DNA of 36,443 nt from Gammaproteobacteria bacterium (GTDB taxonomy: Bacteria; Pseudomonadota; Gammaproteobacteria; Enterobacterales; Psychrobiaceae). The stretch covers positions 1 through 36,443 of the forward strand of contig JABSRU010000042.1 in NCBI GenBank assembly GCA_013214965.1. The letters run 5' to 3'. Positions 17,093 to 25,936 of the stretch are shown one piece after another; within the stretch, counting starts at the first letter, position 1, and the number at the start of each line of letters is the position of its first letter. The position numbers were made by a program, and so were the translations under genes. The notes below the pieces were generated by a model. The model searched no databases and had not been told where the DNA came from. It saw only the letters and a list, made by a program, of their open reading frames with translations.

Positions 17093-18613
17093 TTAGAAGA
17101 AGCCTAGTGGGCTTGTGCTATAGCTCACTAATAGATTCTTGGTTTGCTGATAATGATCCAGCATCATTTTATGTGTCTCACGACCAATGCCTGATTTCTT
17201 ATAACCACCAAATGCGGCATGTGCAGGATATAAATGGTAACAATTGGTCCAAACACGACCAGCTTGAATACCACGTCCCATGCGATACGACTTGTTCATA
17301 TCTCGGGTCCAAACACCAGCACCTAAGCCATAGGCTGTATCGTTAGCAATTTCTAATGCTTCAGCTTCGTCTTTAAAGGTAGTAACAGCGACAACAGGTC
17401 CAAAAATTTCTTCTTGGAATATTCGCATTGAGTTATCCCCCTTCAGAATAGTCGGTTGAATATAAAAACCAGTAGAGAGTGAATCAGACAGTGACTCTTT
17501 GTTACCGCCAGTTAATACTTGGGCACCTTCCTGCTGACCTATTTGTAAATAACTAATGATCTTATCGTATTGCTCCTTAGAGGCTTGAGCACCAACCATG
17601 GTCGCTGTATCTAGTGGATTACCACGTATGATTTTATCAGCTTTGGCGATAACTATTTTCATGAAATCGTCAAAGATATCTTCTTGCACTAACGCTCGTG
17701 AAGGACAAGTACAAACTTCGCCTTGATTGAAGAAACCAAGCACAAAACCTTCTGCACATTTATCAATGAATTCATCTTCCTGATCCATGATATCGCTAAA
17801 GAAGACATTAGGTGACTTACCTCCGAGTTCAATCGTTGATGGAATAAGGTTTTCTGCAGCACATTTAAGAATATGACTACCAACCGCCGTTGAACCTGTG
17901 AATGCAATTTTAGCGATTCTTGTGCTGGTTGCTAGTGCTTCACCGGCTTCTTTACCATAACCATTAACCACATTGAGCACACCTGGTGGAATTAAATCCC
18001 CTACAATCTCTAGCCACACTAATATACTTGCAGGGGTTTGTTCCGCTGGCTTTAAGATCACACAGTTACCAGCGGCCATTGCAGGTGCCAGTTTCCAAGC
18101 GGCCATTAATAACGGAAAGTTCCAAGGAATGATTTGACCAACAACCCCTAAAGGCTCATGAAAATGATAAGCAACAGTGTCATTATCAATCTCTGACATA
18201 GTGCCTTCTTGAGCACGGATACAACCGGCGTAATATCTGAAGTGATCAATCGCTAGTGGCACATCGGCAGCCAATGTTTCACGAATCGGCTTACCATTGT
18301 CCCACGTTTCTGCCACGGCTAGCTTCTCAAGGTTTTGCTCCATCGCGTCGGCAATTTTTAGCAACATATTCGAACGTTCTGTCACTGAAGTTTTACCCCA
18401 AGCGTCTTTAGCTTGATGAGCTGCATCAATCGCTAAATCGATATCTTGGCCACAAGAACGTGGAATTTCACAAAAAGCTTCACCGGTAACAGGCGTCGTA
18501 TTGGTAAAGTAATTGCCTTTAACAGGCGCTTGCCATTGACCATTAATGTAATTGCCATAACGGGATTTGAAAGAAACTGCGGCACCTTCGCTGCCTGGAC
18601 ATGCATAAATCAT
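17093..18613 (-). CDS. exaC: NAD-dependent aldehyde dehydrogenase (ExaC/AldB-type)
   Basis: 506 residues of the ALDH superfamily, oxidising the acetaldehyde-type product of the alcohol dehydrogenase to the acid in the cytoplasm. Key residues are the NAD fold [10 protein letters not shown] and FTGSTAVG, the general base Glu262 in [11 protein letters not shown], and the nucleophile Cys301 in [11 protein letters not shown], a signature shared with E. coli AldB and Pseudomonas ExaC. The C-terminal [14 protein letters not shown] is typical. Start ATG 18613 follows GAGGTG by four bases. It lies behind the exaA terminator with its own 180-base leader that contains a GCTTGG/CCAAGC dyad, so it probably has its own promoter. 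NosR-like, FIST and kinase genes follow, attenuated by a hairpin at its end. Confidence 0.93.
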   Translation of the reverse strand: MIYACPGSEGAAVSFKSRYGNYINGQWQAPVKGNYFTNTTPVTGEAFCEIPRSCGQDIDLAIDAAHQAKDAWGKTSVTERSNMLLKIADAMEQNLEKLAVAETWDNGKPIRETLAADVPLAIDHFRYYAGCIRAQEGTMSEIDNDTVAYHFHEPLGVVGQIIPWNFPLLMAAWKLAPAMAAGNCVILKPAEQTPASILVWLEIVGDLIPPGVLNVVNGYGKEAGEALATSTRIAKIAFTGSTAVGSHILKCAAENLIPSTIELGGKSPNVFFSDIMDQEDEFIDKCAEGFVLGFFNQGEVCTCPSRALVQEDIFDDFMKIVIAKADKIIRGNPLDTATMVGAQASKEQYDKIISYLQIGQQEGAQVLTGGNKESLSDSLSTGFYIQPTILKGDNSMRIFQEEIFGPVVAVTTFKDEAEALEIANDTAYGLGAGVWTRDMNKSYRMGRGIQAGRVWTNCYHLYPAHAAFGGYKKSGIGRETHKMMLDHYQQTKNLLVSYSTSPLGFF

Positions 18614-18673
18614 ATATCACCTCGATTACCTAGCCTTATTGCATCATGCTCTTTAAGGCTTGTTATAAATATC

Positions 18674-18689
18674 GCTTGGTCATCCAAGC
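18674..18689. promoter_or_regulatory. Dyad in the ALDH upstream region
   Basis: GCTTGG (18674-18679) pairs perfectly with CCAAGC (18684-18689) around TCAT, 61-76 bases before the ALDH start. This suits an operator or leader hairpin; the binding protein is unknown, the local response regulator being one candidate. Confidence 0.4.
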
Positions 18690-18792
18690 ACTGTATTTAT
18701 AGTAGTCCGACTGCGAACAAAACACCTATGCTTCCTTGGCACATAAAAACTCATACTTTCGAAGGATAAAACCTATATAAAACAATATTCAT

Positions 18793-18824
18793 AAAAAAAC
18801 CGAGCGGTTAAGCTCGGTTTTTTT
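18793..18824 (-). terminator. Intrinsic terminator after the PQQ alcohol dehydrogenase gene
   Basis: CCGAGC (18800-18805) and GCTCGG (18812-18817) with a 6-base loop, extended by seven A/T pairs on the outer side. It starts 18 bases after the exaA stop in the direction of transcription and separates exaA from the ALDH gene. The symmetric A/T flanks mean that it could work both ways. Confidence 0.9.
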
Positions 18825-18841
18825 ATTTAAATCAATATGAT

Positions 18842-20605
18842 TTACTTTGGAAGTTTAAAGGTCCAGACCATGCCACCTTGGTTGAAGTTTTTAACACGTT
18901 TAGCAACTTCACCGCCCCATAATGGTACCGCACCACCCCAACCGGAAAGGACAGAGATATATTGTTCGCCACCCATTGTCCAAGTGATTGGCGAACCTAT
19001 AACACCAGAACCCGTATTAAACTTATACTTAATTTCACCGGTCTTGGCATCAAAGGCCATTAAGTAACCTTCAGGGTTACCCATAAACACAAGGTTACCC
19101 GCGGTTGTTAACACGCCTCCCCAAAGTGGCGCGTAATTCTTATAACGCCATACTTCTTTACCTGTTTTAGGGTCGATTGCACGTAGCACCCCAATATAAT
19201 CGTCATTGATTGCCTTAATGGTAAATCCGGCCCCTAAATATGCTGCCCCTTTCTTATAGGCAGTTGGTTCATTCCAAATAGACATTTCCCATTCATTCGA
19301 TGGTACATAGAACAGTTCGGTGTCTTTACTGTATGCCATTGGCATCCAGTTTTTACCCCCTAAGAAAGAAGGTGCTGATACTACTGTGCTGCCTTTTTTA
19401 CCATCCTTACTGCTCGCTGGATTACCAGGTCTGTTAGCATCATCAAAGATAGGTCGACCTTTATCATCTAACCCTTTAGCCCAAGTGATCTTATCAACAA
19501 AGGGGAAACCACGAATAAAGTCACCATTTTCACGGTTAAGGACATAGAAAAAACCATTTCGATCGGCAGTTGCCGCCGCTTTAATCGTTTTACCATTGAC
19601 TTTATAATCAAATGACACTAACTCGTTAACGCCATCATAATCCCAGCCATCATGAGGTGTTGTTTGGAAGTGCCATACTATTTTGCCATTATCAGGGTTA
19701 ATCGCTAAACGTGATGATGAAAAGTAATTATCACCAGGGCGTAAGTGAGAGTTCCAAGGTGCTGGGTTGCCGGTACCAAAGAACAACAAATCGACATCTT
19801 TGTCATAGGTACCGCCTAGCCAAGGTGCTGCGCCACCTGATTTCCATAAATCTCCGGGCCATGTTTTACCCGGTGCACCACCTGAAATACCAGCTTCTAT
19901 CTTTTTACCATTTTCCCACACATAACCCATGTGCCCTTCAACTGTTGGGCGCTCCCACACGATGCTACCTGTTAATGCATCATAGGCACGAACTTTACCG
20001 ACGATACCAAATTCACCACCAGCAACACCGGTAATGACTTTTCCTTTAACAACGATTGGTGCCGCAGTGATTGAATATCCCGCTTTATAATCTTCTACTT
20101 TCTTTTTCCAAACCACTTTACCGGTGTCTTTATTTAAAGCCACCAGCTTTGAATCTAATGTCGCAAAAATCACTAAGTTATCGTACAAAGCAACACCACG
20201 GTTAATCACGTCACAACACGGCATGATGCCATCAGGTAATCGAGCATCATATTGCCACAGCTCGTCACCCGTCATCGCATCAATAGCGTAAACCCGAGAA
20301 TAAGATCCTGTAATGTACATCACACCATCTTTGACTAACGGCTGTGATTCTTGACCACGTTGCTTTTCGCCACCTAATGAGAATCCCCATACTGGACGTA
20401 ATTCACTGACGGTCTTATCGTTAATCATTGTTAATGGGCTATAACGTTGCCCTCTAAGGCCTAGTCCGTATGAAACAACGTCGTCCGTTGTCATTTGGTC
20501 ATTGCTGATATCTTTATCGGTAACATTTGCGTTAGCCGTGGCGCTAAGTGCGAGCGCTACCATGACCGAAAGCTTAAGTAATTTAACCTTGCTGACATTA
20601 TTCAT
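18842..20605 (-). CDS. exaA: PQQ-dependent alcohol dehydrogenase, predicted lanthanide-type
   Basis: 587 residues with a signal peptide ([16 protein letters not shown]), so periplasmic. The eight-bladed propeller of quinoprotein alcohol dehydrogenases is clear: vicinal Cys130-Cys131 in [10 protein letters not shown], metal ligands Glu198 (AGGEFG) and Asn280 (GTGNPAPWN), repeated W-motifs such as [15 protein letters not shown] and [13 protein letters not shown], and no C-terminal heme domain. The catalytic Asp322 lies in [11 protein letters not shown], and Asp324 two residues on is the extra acid that coordinates lanthanides in XoxF, ExaF and PedH; calcium enzymes have Ala or Ser there. So a Ln-dependent ethanol-type dehydrogenase is predicted. 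ATG 20605 follows GAGGAA by seven bases. It is flanked upstream by the XoxJ-like and cytochrome c genes, its likely partners. The symbol is given by family; exaF or pedH may suit better. Confidence 0.93.
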   Translation of the reverse strand: MNNVSKVKLLKLSVMVALALSATANANVTDKDISNDQMTTDDVVSYGLGLRGQRYSPLTMINDKTVSELRPVWGFSLGGEKQRGQESQPLVKDGVMYITGSYSRVYAIDAMTGDELWQYDARLPDGIMPCCDVINRGVALYDNLVIFATLDSKLVALNKDTGKVVWKKKVEDYKAGYSITAAPIVVKGKVITGVAGGEFGIVGKVRAYDALTGSIVWERPTVEGHMGYVWENGKKIEAGISGGAPGKTWPGDLWKSGGAAPWLGGTYDKDVDLLFFGTGNPAPWNSHLRPGDNYFSSSRLAINPDNGKIVWHFQTTPHDGWDYDGVNELVSFDYKVNGKTIKAAATADRNGFFYVLNRENGDFIRGFPFVDKITWAKGLDDKGRPIFDDANRPGNPASSKDGKKGSTVVSAPSFLGGKNWMPMAYSKDTELFYVPSNEWEMSIWNEPTAYKKGAAYLGAGFTIKAINDDYIGVLRAIDPKTGKEVWRYKNYAPLWGGVLTTAGNLVFMGNPEGYLMAFDAKTGEIKYKFNTGSGVIGSPITWTMGGEQYISVLSGWGGAVPLWGGEVAKRVKNFNQGGMVWTFKLPK

Positions 20606-20799
20606 TGAATCTTCCTCGTCTATTATTGTAATTCGGTTACAACTAATGTCCGTTAATAACCCTTTTTATTGACTTACATTTTTCTCAACCCAAAGCAAGT
20701 CCTGACTATATCTTAGGGTGATCCCCCACACTTTTGATATCCAACCCTCTATGGAATATGTTCATCACTTAGGATGAAATTAGGAGGATAAAAAACGAA
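20606..20799 (-). promoter_or_regulatory. Probable exaA promoter/leader region
   Basis: 194 bases between the binding-protein stop and exaA. It holds an imperfect palindrome, GGGTGATCCCCC on the plus strand (20715-20726), with one mismatched pair, and the GAGGAA ribosome site near 20616. There is no terminator after the upstream gene, so read-through from the cytochrome c operon is possible as well. Confidence 0.4.
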
Positions 20800-21678
20800 C
20801 TACTCATCGCTATAGTATTGAGGTTGTTGATAAAAGGTATGATGCTTGGTAAAGATGGATTTTATTTTTCCGCTTTTAACCAGTTGACCAATAATGTCGC
20901 CGACAGCATAGCCCAGCTGACGATATTCATCTTTAACCGCCATGCCGATATCCCATTGCTGTTTGCCCAAGGTAGGGAATGCATTCTTGGCTAACTTGAA
21001 TTGATCAGACAGCATCCATTGACTAGCTGTGACTTGGCTTCTTAAGCCCATTACCGCATCAACTTGTGAGAACTTCATTGCTGCAATCGCTAATTCAACC
21101 GTGGGAAAATGATGAGTATGGTTACGCATGCGACCATTAAAAGCAGAGGTTAAATAAAAATCAGGTACCGTATCAATTTCAACACCAATGGAATGGTATT
21201 GAAACAATGCCATGGTCTCTATTTTTTCTATTTTTTGACTATTGAAGATGATTTGCCAAGACTCAGTATGATAAGGTGCAAACATATGCACCCTATCGTG
21301 AACTCGCTCACCGATGTCATCACGTAATTGTGTATACTGTCGGTCATAAGGGACACGAAGCATTAAGTCAGCAATTTTTCGCTGTAAGCTATGCCCTTTC
21401 CACAGATTATTTCTCAAGTCATCTTCAACACTTTCATCAGCAGTCATCCATTGAAAACTTAGTTTAACCTTAAGTTTATCCGCAATGGCCTGGGCAATAT
21501 CAATATCAATACCCTGTGGATGACCCTGTTTATCCAGTGATGAAAATGGCTTAAAGTCACGATAGACAGAAATGATGATACTGTTTGACTCAATAATATC
21601 ATCATAGGATCTTGCGCTTGCTGAAGAGGCTGTGATGGCGGCAAGTATTAGCCCGAGCCATTGCTTACTCTTCAACAC
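20800..21678 (-). CDS. Quinoprotein-associated periplasmic substrate-binding protein (XoxJ/MxaJ-like)
   Basis: 292 residues. A signal peptide (LGLILAAITASSASA) is followed by a family-3 type solute-binding fold: VYRDFKPFSSLDKQGHPQGI near the N-terminus, DIDIAQAIADKL, then DLMLRVPYDRQYTQL. Proteins of this family are encoded with PQQ dehydrogenases (MxaJ, XoxJ) and are thought to help activate or assemble the enzyme rather than transport. No permease or ATPase gene is nearby, which supports that. The reading frame has no ATG near its start: GTG 21678 or TTG 21675 must be used, overlapping the end of the cytochrome c gene by about 14 bases, which points to translational coupling. exaA follows 194 bases later. 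Confidence 0.8.
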   Translation of the reverse strand: MLKSKQWLGLILAAITASSASARSYDDIIESNSIIISVYRDFKPFSSLDKQGHPQGIDIDIAQAIADKLKVKLSFQWMTADESVEDDLRNNLWKGHSLQRKIADLMLRVPYDRQYTQLRDDIGERVHDRVHMFAPYHTESWQIIFNSQKIEKIETMALFQYHSIGVEIDTVPDFYLTSAFNGRMRNHTHHFPTVELAIAAMKFSQVDAVMGLRSQVTASQWMLSDQFKLAKNAFPTLGKQQWDIGMAVKDEYRQLGYAVGDIIGQLVKSGKIKSIFTKHHTFYQQPQYYSDE

Positions 21679-22105
21679 TGACCGACTCTAACCAGGTACG
21701 CACTGACCATAGTGCTTCTTGACTGAGGTAATCGGCCATTTTTGGCATGTAGACGGCACCATTTCGAACGGCACCATTTCGGACACGGTAGACATACCAC
21801 TCATCTCCGTCGAAATCGCTGGGTAACATCCGCAAGTCAGGTGCAATTCCACCAGAAATCCCTTCTAAGCCATGACAACGTGCGCAGTTTTGATTATAAG
21901 CAGATGCACCTATTCTCAGTATTTCTTTACGCAAGTCACCTGTAACATCGCGATATGGATTTTGTTCTTTCCATTCTTTACCCAACGCTGTAATCGTGGA
22001 CGTATCCATGGCTTGTGGAGTGACATCACCATGCGCTAACACACCAAATGATGAGGTCATCATCACGCCAATACAAAGACTTTTTACTAATTTAGAACTG
22101 TTCAT
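21665..22105 (-). CDS. Periplasmic cytochrome c (c550/PedF-type electron acceptor)
   Basis: 146 residues with a signal peptide ending near VLAHG and one heme site, Cys74-Ala-Arg-Cys77-His78; Met120 in VYMPKM is the likely sixth ligand. Small c-type cytochromes of this kind (ExaB, PedF) take electrons from PQQ alcohol dehydrogenases and pass them towards the terminal oxidase. The ATG follows AAGGTG. The gene overlaps the binding-protein gene by 14 bases. The stretch before the Met ligand reads RNGAVRNGAV because of a 15-bp tandem duplication (21753-21767 and 21768-21782, 14 of 15 identical). An 11-bp direct repeat and a TATTATTAT/ATAATAATA dyad lie upstream. Confidence 0.88.
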   Translation of the reverse strand: MNSSKLVKSLCIGVMMTSSFGVLAHGDVTPQAMDTSTITALGKEWKEQNPYRDVTGDLRKEILRIGASAYNQNCARCHGLEGISGGIAPDLRMLPSDFDGDEWYVYRVRNGAVRNGAVYMPKMADYLSQEALWSVRTWLESVSVEE

Positions 22106-22115
22106 CGCTACACCT

Positions 22116-22222
22116 TATTATTATGCTATCAGTATAATAATAGGTGATTTATCAGGATTTAACATGACACTTTAGCGCCCACCAATCTCATTCTTTAGTA
22201 GGAAGTCTGAGGGAAGTCTGAG
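22116..22222 (-). promoter_or_regulatory. Cytochrome c upstream region: AT dyad and 11-bp tandem repeat
   Basis: GGAAGTCTGAG occurs twice head-to-tail at 22201-22211 and 22212-22222, 96-117 bases before the cytochrome c start. The 11-bp period is one helical turn, as expected for activator sites on one face of the DNA. TATTATTAT (22116-22124) pairs with ATAATAATA (22134-22142) just before the ribosome site. Confidence 0.45.
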
Positions 22223-22231
22223 TCTAGGTGA

Positions 22232-24499
22232 TTAAAATTGATAGCTTAAGTTCACCGAATACGAGCGCGGCGCTGCAGGACCGACAAAGAGTTCTGAGCT
22301 AATTGTTGGGTAAATATCACCCAGCACCTCGTCGGCTTCACCGTAACCGCCAAAGGTGAAATATTGTTTATCTAATACATTATCAACTCTCAACGATAAA
22401 GATAACTCAGCGGTTATTTGGTAATTGTAAAACCAATTAATCACGCCGTGACCGGCTATTTTATCATTTTCATTGGCCTCATCACCTCGATAATATTGTG
22501 AGGAGGAAGCGGTAAATTCGGCACCCGTTTCGTTTGAATCATTGATTTGGTGATTAAACATCAACTTTAGCTGGTGTTTAGGTTGACCAGGAATTGTATC
22601 ACCGGGCATCACTTGACGATTTTCGCCCTGAGGGTTAACCGGACTAAAAGAAACAAAGGGCGATTGAAACGTGGCATCTAAATAGTTATAACTGACATTG
22701 AATTGGCTGTCTTCAAACTCAAATGCCCCGGCAAATTCAAATCCCTGACGTTGAGTTTTATCAACATTGACAAAAAAACCTTCAGAAGACTTTGATCCCG
22801 CTTGTTGAAAAATAATATCGTCGTGACTTTCACTACGATAGGCCGTTACCGTATACTTTTGGTGCTCAGTGCCAAACGAACCGCTGACTTCATGAGTTTT
22901 CACCACGACTTGCTCTAACGGTGGATCTGAGACAAAACCATTAGGTAATTTACACGGGTCGTCTTCATCGGCACAACTTAACTCCGCAGGGCTTGGAGTT
23001 CGGGATGACTCACTATAGCTCCACTTTAGATGGAAATTCTCGGTTACTGGATAAGACACCCCTATCGCGGGGTTAAAGCGGCGAAATTCATGATCACCAT
23101 CTAAAGAACCTTCACCAGAGTCGATTAAATCATTTAGCACGACCTTCGAGTAATTGTAGCGCCCGGCCAGATTAACAGTTAATTGATTAGGCCACTCGAT
23201 GGTATGAGAAAAGTAAGAAAAATGATGTTTATTACTCGCATCAAGCTTGACCATGGAGTCTAAGATAAACGAACTGATTGGCGTGACAGAGCGATCATCA
23301 GCAGCGCTGTCGTTATGTAAAATGGCCAGTTGGCTGTCACTAACAAAATCAATGTTTGCTGATTCAAGTCCCGCACCAATCATCAATGATTGCTCCGTGT
23401 TAGCCAATTGAAACTGATAGTTATATTGTAAGGTAATTCCATAGCTGTCATTCTTAACGCGGGATGTATTATAACTGCCATCAACCTCTTCTAAATCAAC
23501 CGAAATAGGCTGACTCAATAATAACTCCTCGTCATCATCACACAACACCTTTTTTTGCTTAACCATGCAAGGATCAAAGTCACTATCGTCACCATTGATA
23601 CTGGCGATAGTATTACGCCGATAGTAAATATTGCTGTCAAATGAACTGTAATTGTTGATAGTGGTGTTAGATGCTAAAGACCAAAGCGATAAATTGGTTG
23701 CGGTTTGATCTGGCTGAGTATAAATGGCGGTTGCTGACTGAGCGGTTAGTAATTCAATCGGTACGGCGCCATTACCGATTAATTGATTGTCATTAGTAAC
23801 ATACAACAGTTTTAAATTGGTGTGATCACCGCGATATTTTGCATTAACGAGTAACTGCCTGACATCACTGGGTGATGCATCACGCCAACCACCTTCTTGA
23901 TAACGATTAAAATTTAGATAATATCCCCAACGCTCATTGTGATCGCCCGATTGAATATTGAATTGGCGCTGACCAAAACTGCCGAGGCCTAACGTGACGT
24001 CATGTTGTTGATAAGAAAAGCCGTCTTTAGTGGTTAATGCTAATGCCCCGCCTAAGGTGTTTTGACCAAATATTGGATTAGAACCAGAGAACAGCGCTAT
24101 GTTATCAATGGAAGATAACGGGATAAGATCCCAATTAACCGTGTCACCGAACGGTTCATTAAATCGGCTGCCATCAAGATAAACACTAATCCCTTGGGGT
24201 AAGCCCAACAATGGCGAGGCTGTAAATCCTCGATATTGAACATCTGGTTGAAAAGGATTGTTTTGAACATCATTAATACGAACGCTAGCCAGTGATAACG
24301 CCAACTGTTGACTTAATGTTTTGACATTTGAGCGTTCAATCGCATTGGCATCGATGGTTTGTACTGTGCCGAGCAAATAGGATTGGTTATTGTGCTGCCC
24401 AATCGGGCTTTGACCTATCACCGCGATACGTTCTACTTCTTGAGCGATGCCTTGAAAAGAAATGGCTACTGTCACTATCATCCCAACAAATCTTTTCAT
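22232..24499 (-). CDS. TonB-dependent outer-membrane receptor
   Basis: 755 residues from ATG 24499, which follows GGGGA by 8 bases and opens a signal peptide (MKRFVGMIVTVAISFQGIAQ); the frame extends 64 codons further upstream without a signal sequence. A TonB-box-like VERIAVIG is followed by the plug domain (VQYRGFTASPLLGLPQGISV, VNWDLIPLSSIDNI, GQNTLGGALAL) and a 22-strand-type barrel ending in SVNLSYQF with the terminal Phe. It imports a scarce ligand with energy from TonB. As first gene in the row ahead of cytochrome c, XoxJ-like and exaA, a lanthanide chelate (compare LutH in Methylobacterium) or PQQ (compare PqqU) is a plausible cargo, but the sequence does not decide between these and unrelated ligands. 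Confidence 0.9.
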   Translation of the reverse strand: MKRFVGMIVTVAISFQGIAQEVERIAVIGQSPIGQHNNQSYLLGTVQTIDANAIERSNVKTLSQQLALSLASVRINDVQNNPFQPDVQYRGFTASPLLGLPQGISVYLDGSRFNEPFGDTVNWDLIPLSSIDNIALFSGSNPIFGQNTLGGALALTTKDGFSYQQHDVTLGLGSFGQRQFNIQSGDHNERWGYYLNFNRYQEGGWRDASPSDVRQLLVNAKYRGDHTNLKLLYVTNDNQLIGNGAVPIELLTAQSATAIYTQPDQTATNLSLWSLASNTTINNYSSFDSNIYYRRNTIASINGDDSDFDPCMVKQKKVLCDDDEELLLSQPISVDLEEVDGSYNTSRVKNDSYGITLQYNYQFQLANTEQSLMIGAGLESANIDFVSDSQLAILHNDSAADDRSVTPISSFILDSMVKLDASNKHHFSYFSHTIEWPNQLTVNLAGRYNYSKVVLNDLIDSGEGSLDGDHEFRRFNPAIGVSYPVTENFHLKWSYSESSRTPSPAELSCADEDDPCKLPNGFVSDPPLEQVVVKTHEVSGSFGTEHQKYTVTAYRSESHDDIIFQQAGSKSSEGFFVNVDKTQRQGFEFAGAFEFEDSQFNVSYNYLDATFQSPFVSFSPVNPQGENRQVMPGDTIPGQPKHQLKLMFNHQINDSNETGAEFTASSSQYYRGDEANENDKIAGHGVINWFYNYQITAELSLSLRVDNVLDKQYFTFGGYGEADEVLGDIYPTISSELFVGPAAPRSYSVNLSYQF

Positions 24500-24705
24500 A
24501 CTAATATCCCCAACAAATATATTACAAGCACCATGACAGTAATATATTGTTTTTACCATGTTTATAGAATGAAATAGGTCTAAAGGTGGAGTCGTACAAA
24601 CCCGAATTAGGTCAAAATGATGAAAACTATAATTATCCATTATTTTACTAGTGTTCAAACCCATCGAAATATACAATATGTTTTTTATCAAGAATTTGTA
24701 TCATC

Positions 24706-25341
24706 ATGTTTGAATTATTAGATTTGTCTTTGTTAGTCAACTGGCTGGGACTATTTGGTATTGCGGTTTTTGCGGTGTCAGGCGCTTTGGATGCAGCCCG
24801 TAAACACATGGATATATTAGGTTTTATGCTGATTGGCACATTGACGGGTTTAGGCGGCGGTACCATTCGTGATGTTTTGCTCGGTAAATTACCAATGTAT
24901 TGGGTCATTGATGGTACCTACGTTGGATTATGTTTATTAATATCCTGTATTACTTATTTTGTAGCACCAAAGTTAGCCTCACGGCGTAAAACGCTGATTT
25001 GGATGGATGCCATCGGCCTATCATTATTTTGTGTCACCGGTGCCCAAATCGCGGTGCAGGAAGGTGCGGCTCCGGTTATCTGTGTTTGTTTTGGGGTCAT
25101 TACCGCCACTTTTGGTGGCATCTTGCGTGATGTATTATGCGGCTTTGATTTAGTACTGAGTCAGCGGGAACTTTATGTCACCAATGCAGTGGTTGGCGCC
25201 ACAGTGTATCTTGGATTACATTGGCTAGGCACCGGAGAAACTATCGCAGTGTTTGGAGGTTTTATCGCTGCACTTGCTTTACGTAGCGCAGCGATCATTT
25301 GGGGATTGAGCTTACCTGCTTATCAATCACCGAAGAAATGA
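24706..25341 (+). CDS. TRIC-family (UPF0126) membrane cation channel
   Basis: 211 residues built from two similar halves of three helices plus a seventh, as in the prokaryotic TRIC family (formerly UPF0126, E. coli YadS/YicG). Each half has the glycine-rich signature: FAVSGALDAARKHMDILGF with GTLTGLGGGTIRDVLLGKLP, and GVITATFGGILRDVLCG. Homologues form trimeric channels for monovalent cations in the inner membrane. The start has no clear ribosome site. It diverges from the TonB receptor gene over a 206-base spacer and converges on the DUF501 gene, 18 bases away. It is probably a housekeeping gene unrelated to the island. Confidence 0.88.
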   Translation: MFELLDLSLLVNWLGLFGIAVFAVSGALDAARKHMDILGFMLIGTLTGLGGGTIRDVLLGKLPMYWVIDGTYVGLCLLISCITYFVAPKLASRRKTLIWMDAIGLSLFCVTGAQIAVQEGAAPVICVCFGVITATFGGILRDVLCGFDLVLSQRELYVTNAVVGATVYLGLHWLGTGETIAVFGGFIAALALRSAAIIWGLSLPAYQSPKK

Positions 25342-25359
25342 TGACAAATATCAACAGAA

Positions 25360-25878
25360 TTAAAGAGTAAACTGACGTTTATTTAACTCAAATTCTTGAT
25401 CCATCAGTTGCCCAATCACGTTATCACCGCATAGGTGATGGGCATACTGCATATGTAAACAACGCACTTTATCCCACTGTGAAATACCACCAATACCATA
25501 TTGATCAAATAGTTTAATAAACCCTAGTGACTCAAGACGTTCTTTATCACTTGGCACCATCGCCGCCCAGCGATCCTTAACGTATTGCTGGTGGTTTTTA
25601 TAAAAAGCAGTGCGCAGTGTTTCATCTTCTAATATCCGTTCTTCAATTAACTTGGTCCAACCTGACGTTTCAATTTCGGCAATCGCTTTGTGTAAGTCCT
25701 TTGAACATAACCAGTACATTGTCGGAAACGGCTTATCATTGACCAAAGAACGCGTTTGTAACACCAAAGGAACGCCAGTTGATGTTTGAGCGGCTATTTT
25801 TACAATACCGCGAGGCTCACGTCCGAGCTGACGACGGATGATCGTCAGTTGATCTTCGGTTAAATGACAATTAGACAT
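25360..25878 (-). CDS. DUF501 family protein
   Basis: 172 residues of the DUF501 family, with unknown biochemical role. Visible family-like features are the N-terminal QLGREPRGIVKIAAQTSTG, the PTMYWLCSKDLHKAIAEIE segment, and a C-terminal QWDKVRCLHMQYAHHLCGDN with conserved-looking Cys and His that could bind a metal or nucleotide. It is soluble with no signal peptide. It lies 58 bases downstream of the symporter-kinase gene on the same strand, so the two may share a transcript, though DUF501 genes elsewhere are not tied to alcohol metabolism. Confidence 0.85.
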   Translation of the reverse strand: MSNCHLTEDQLTIIRRQLGREPRGIVKIAAQTSTGVPLVLQTRSLVNDKPFPTMYWLCSKDLHKAIAEIETSGWTKLIEERILEDETLRTAFYKNHQQYVKDRWAAMVPSDKERLESLGFIKLFDQYGIGGISQWDKVRCLHMQYAHHLCGDNVIGQLMDQEFELNKRQFTL

Positions 25879-25936
25879 AAATTAGCTGCTTCACATTAAA
25901 AAGCGGCGAGTATACGGTATAAATGACAATAGGTCG

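Noticed and set aside
24500-24691. N-terminal extension of the TonB receptor by 64 residues.
   Set aside because: A proper signal peptide begins at ATG 24499 with GGGGA upstream; the extension would bury it.
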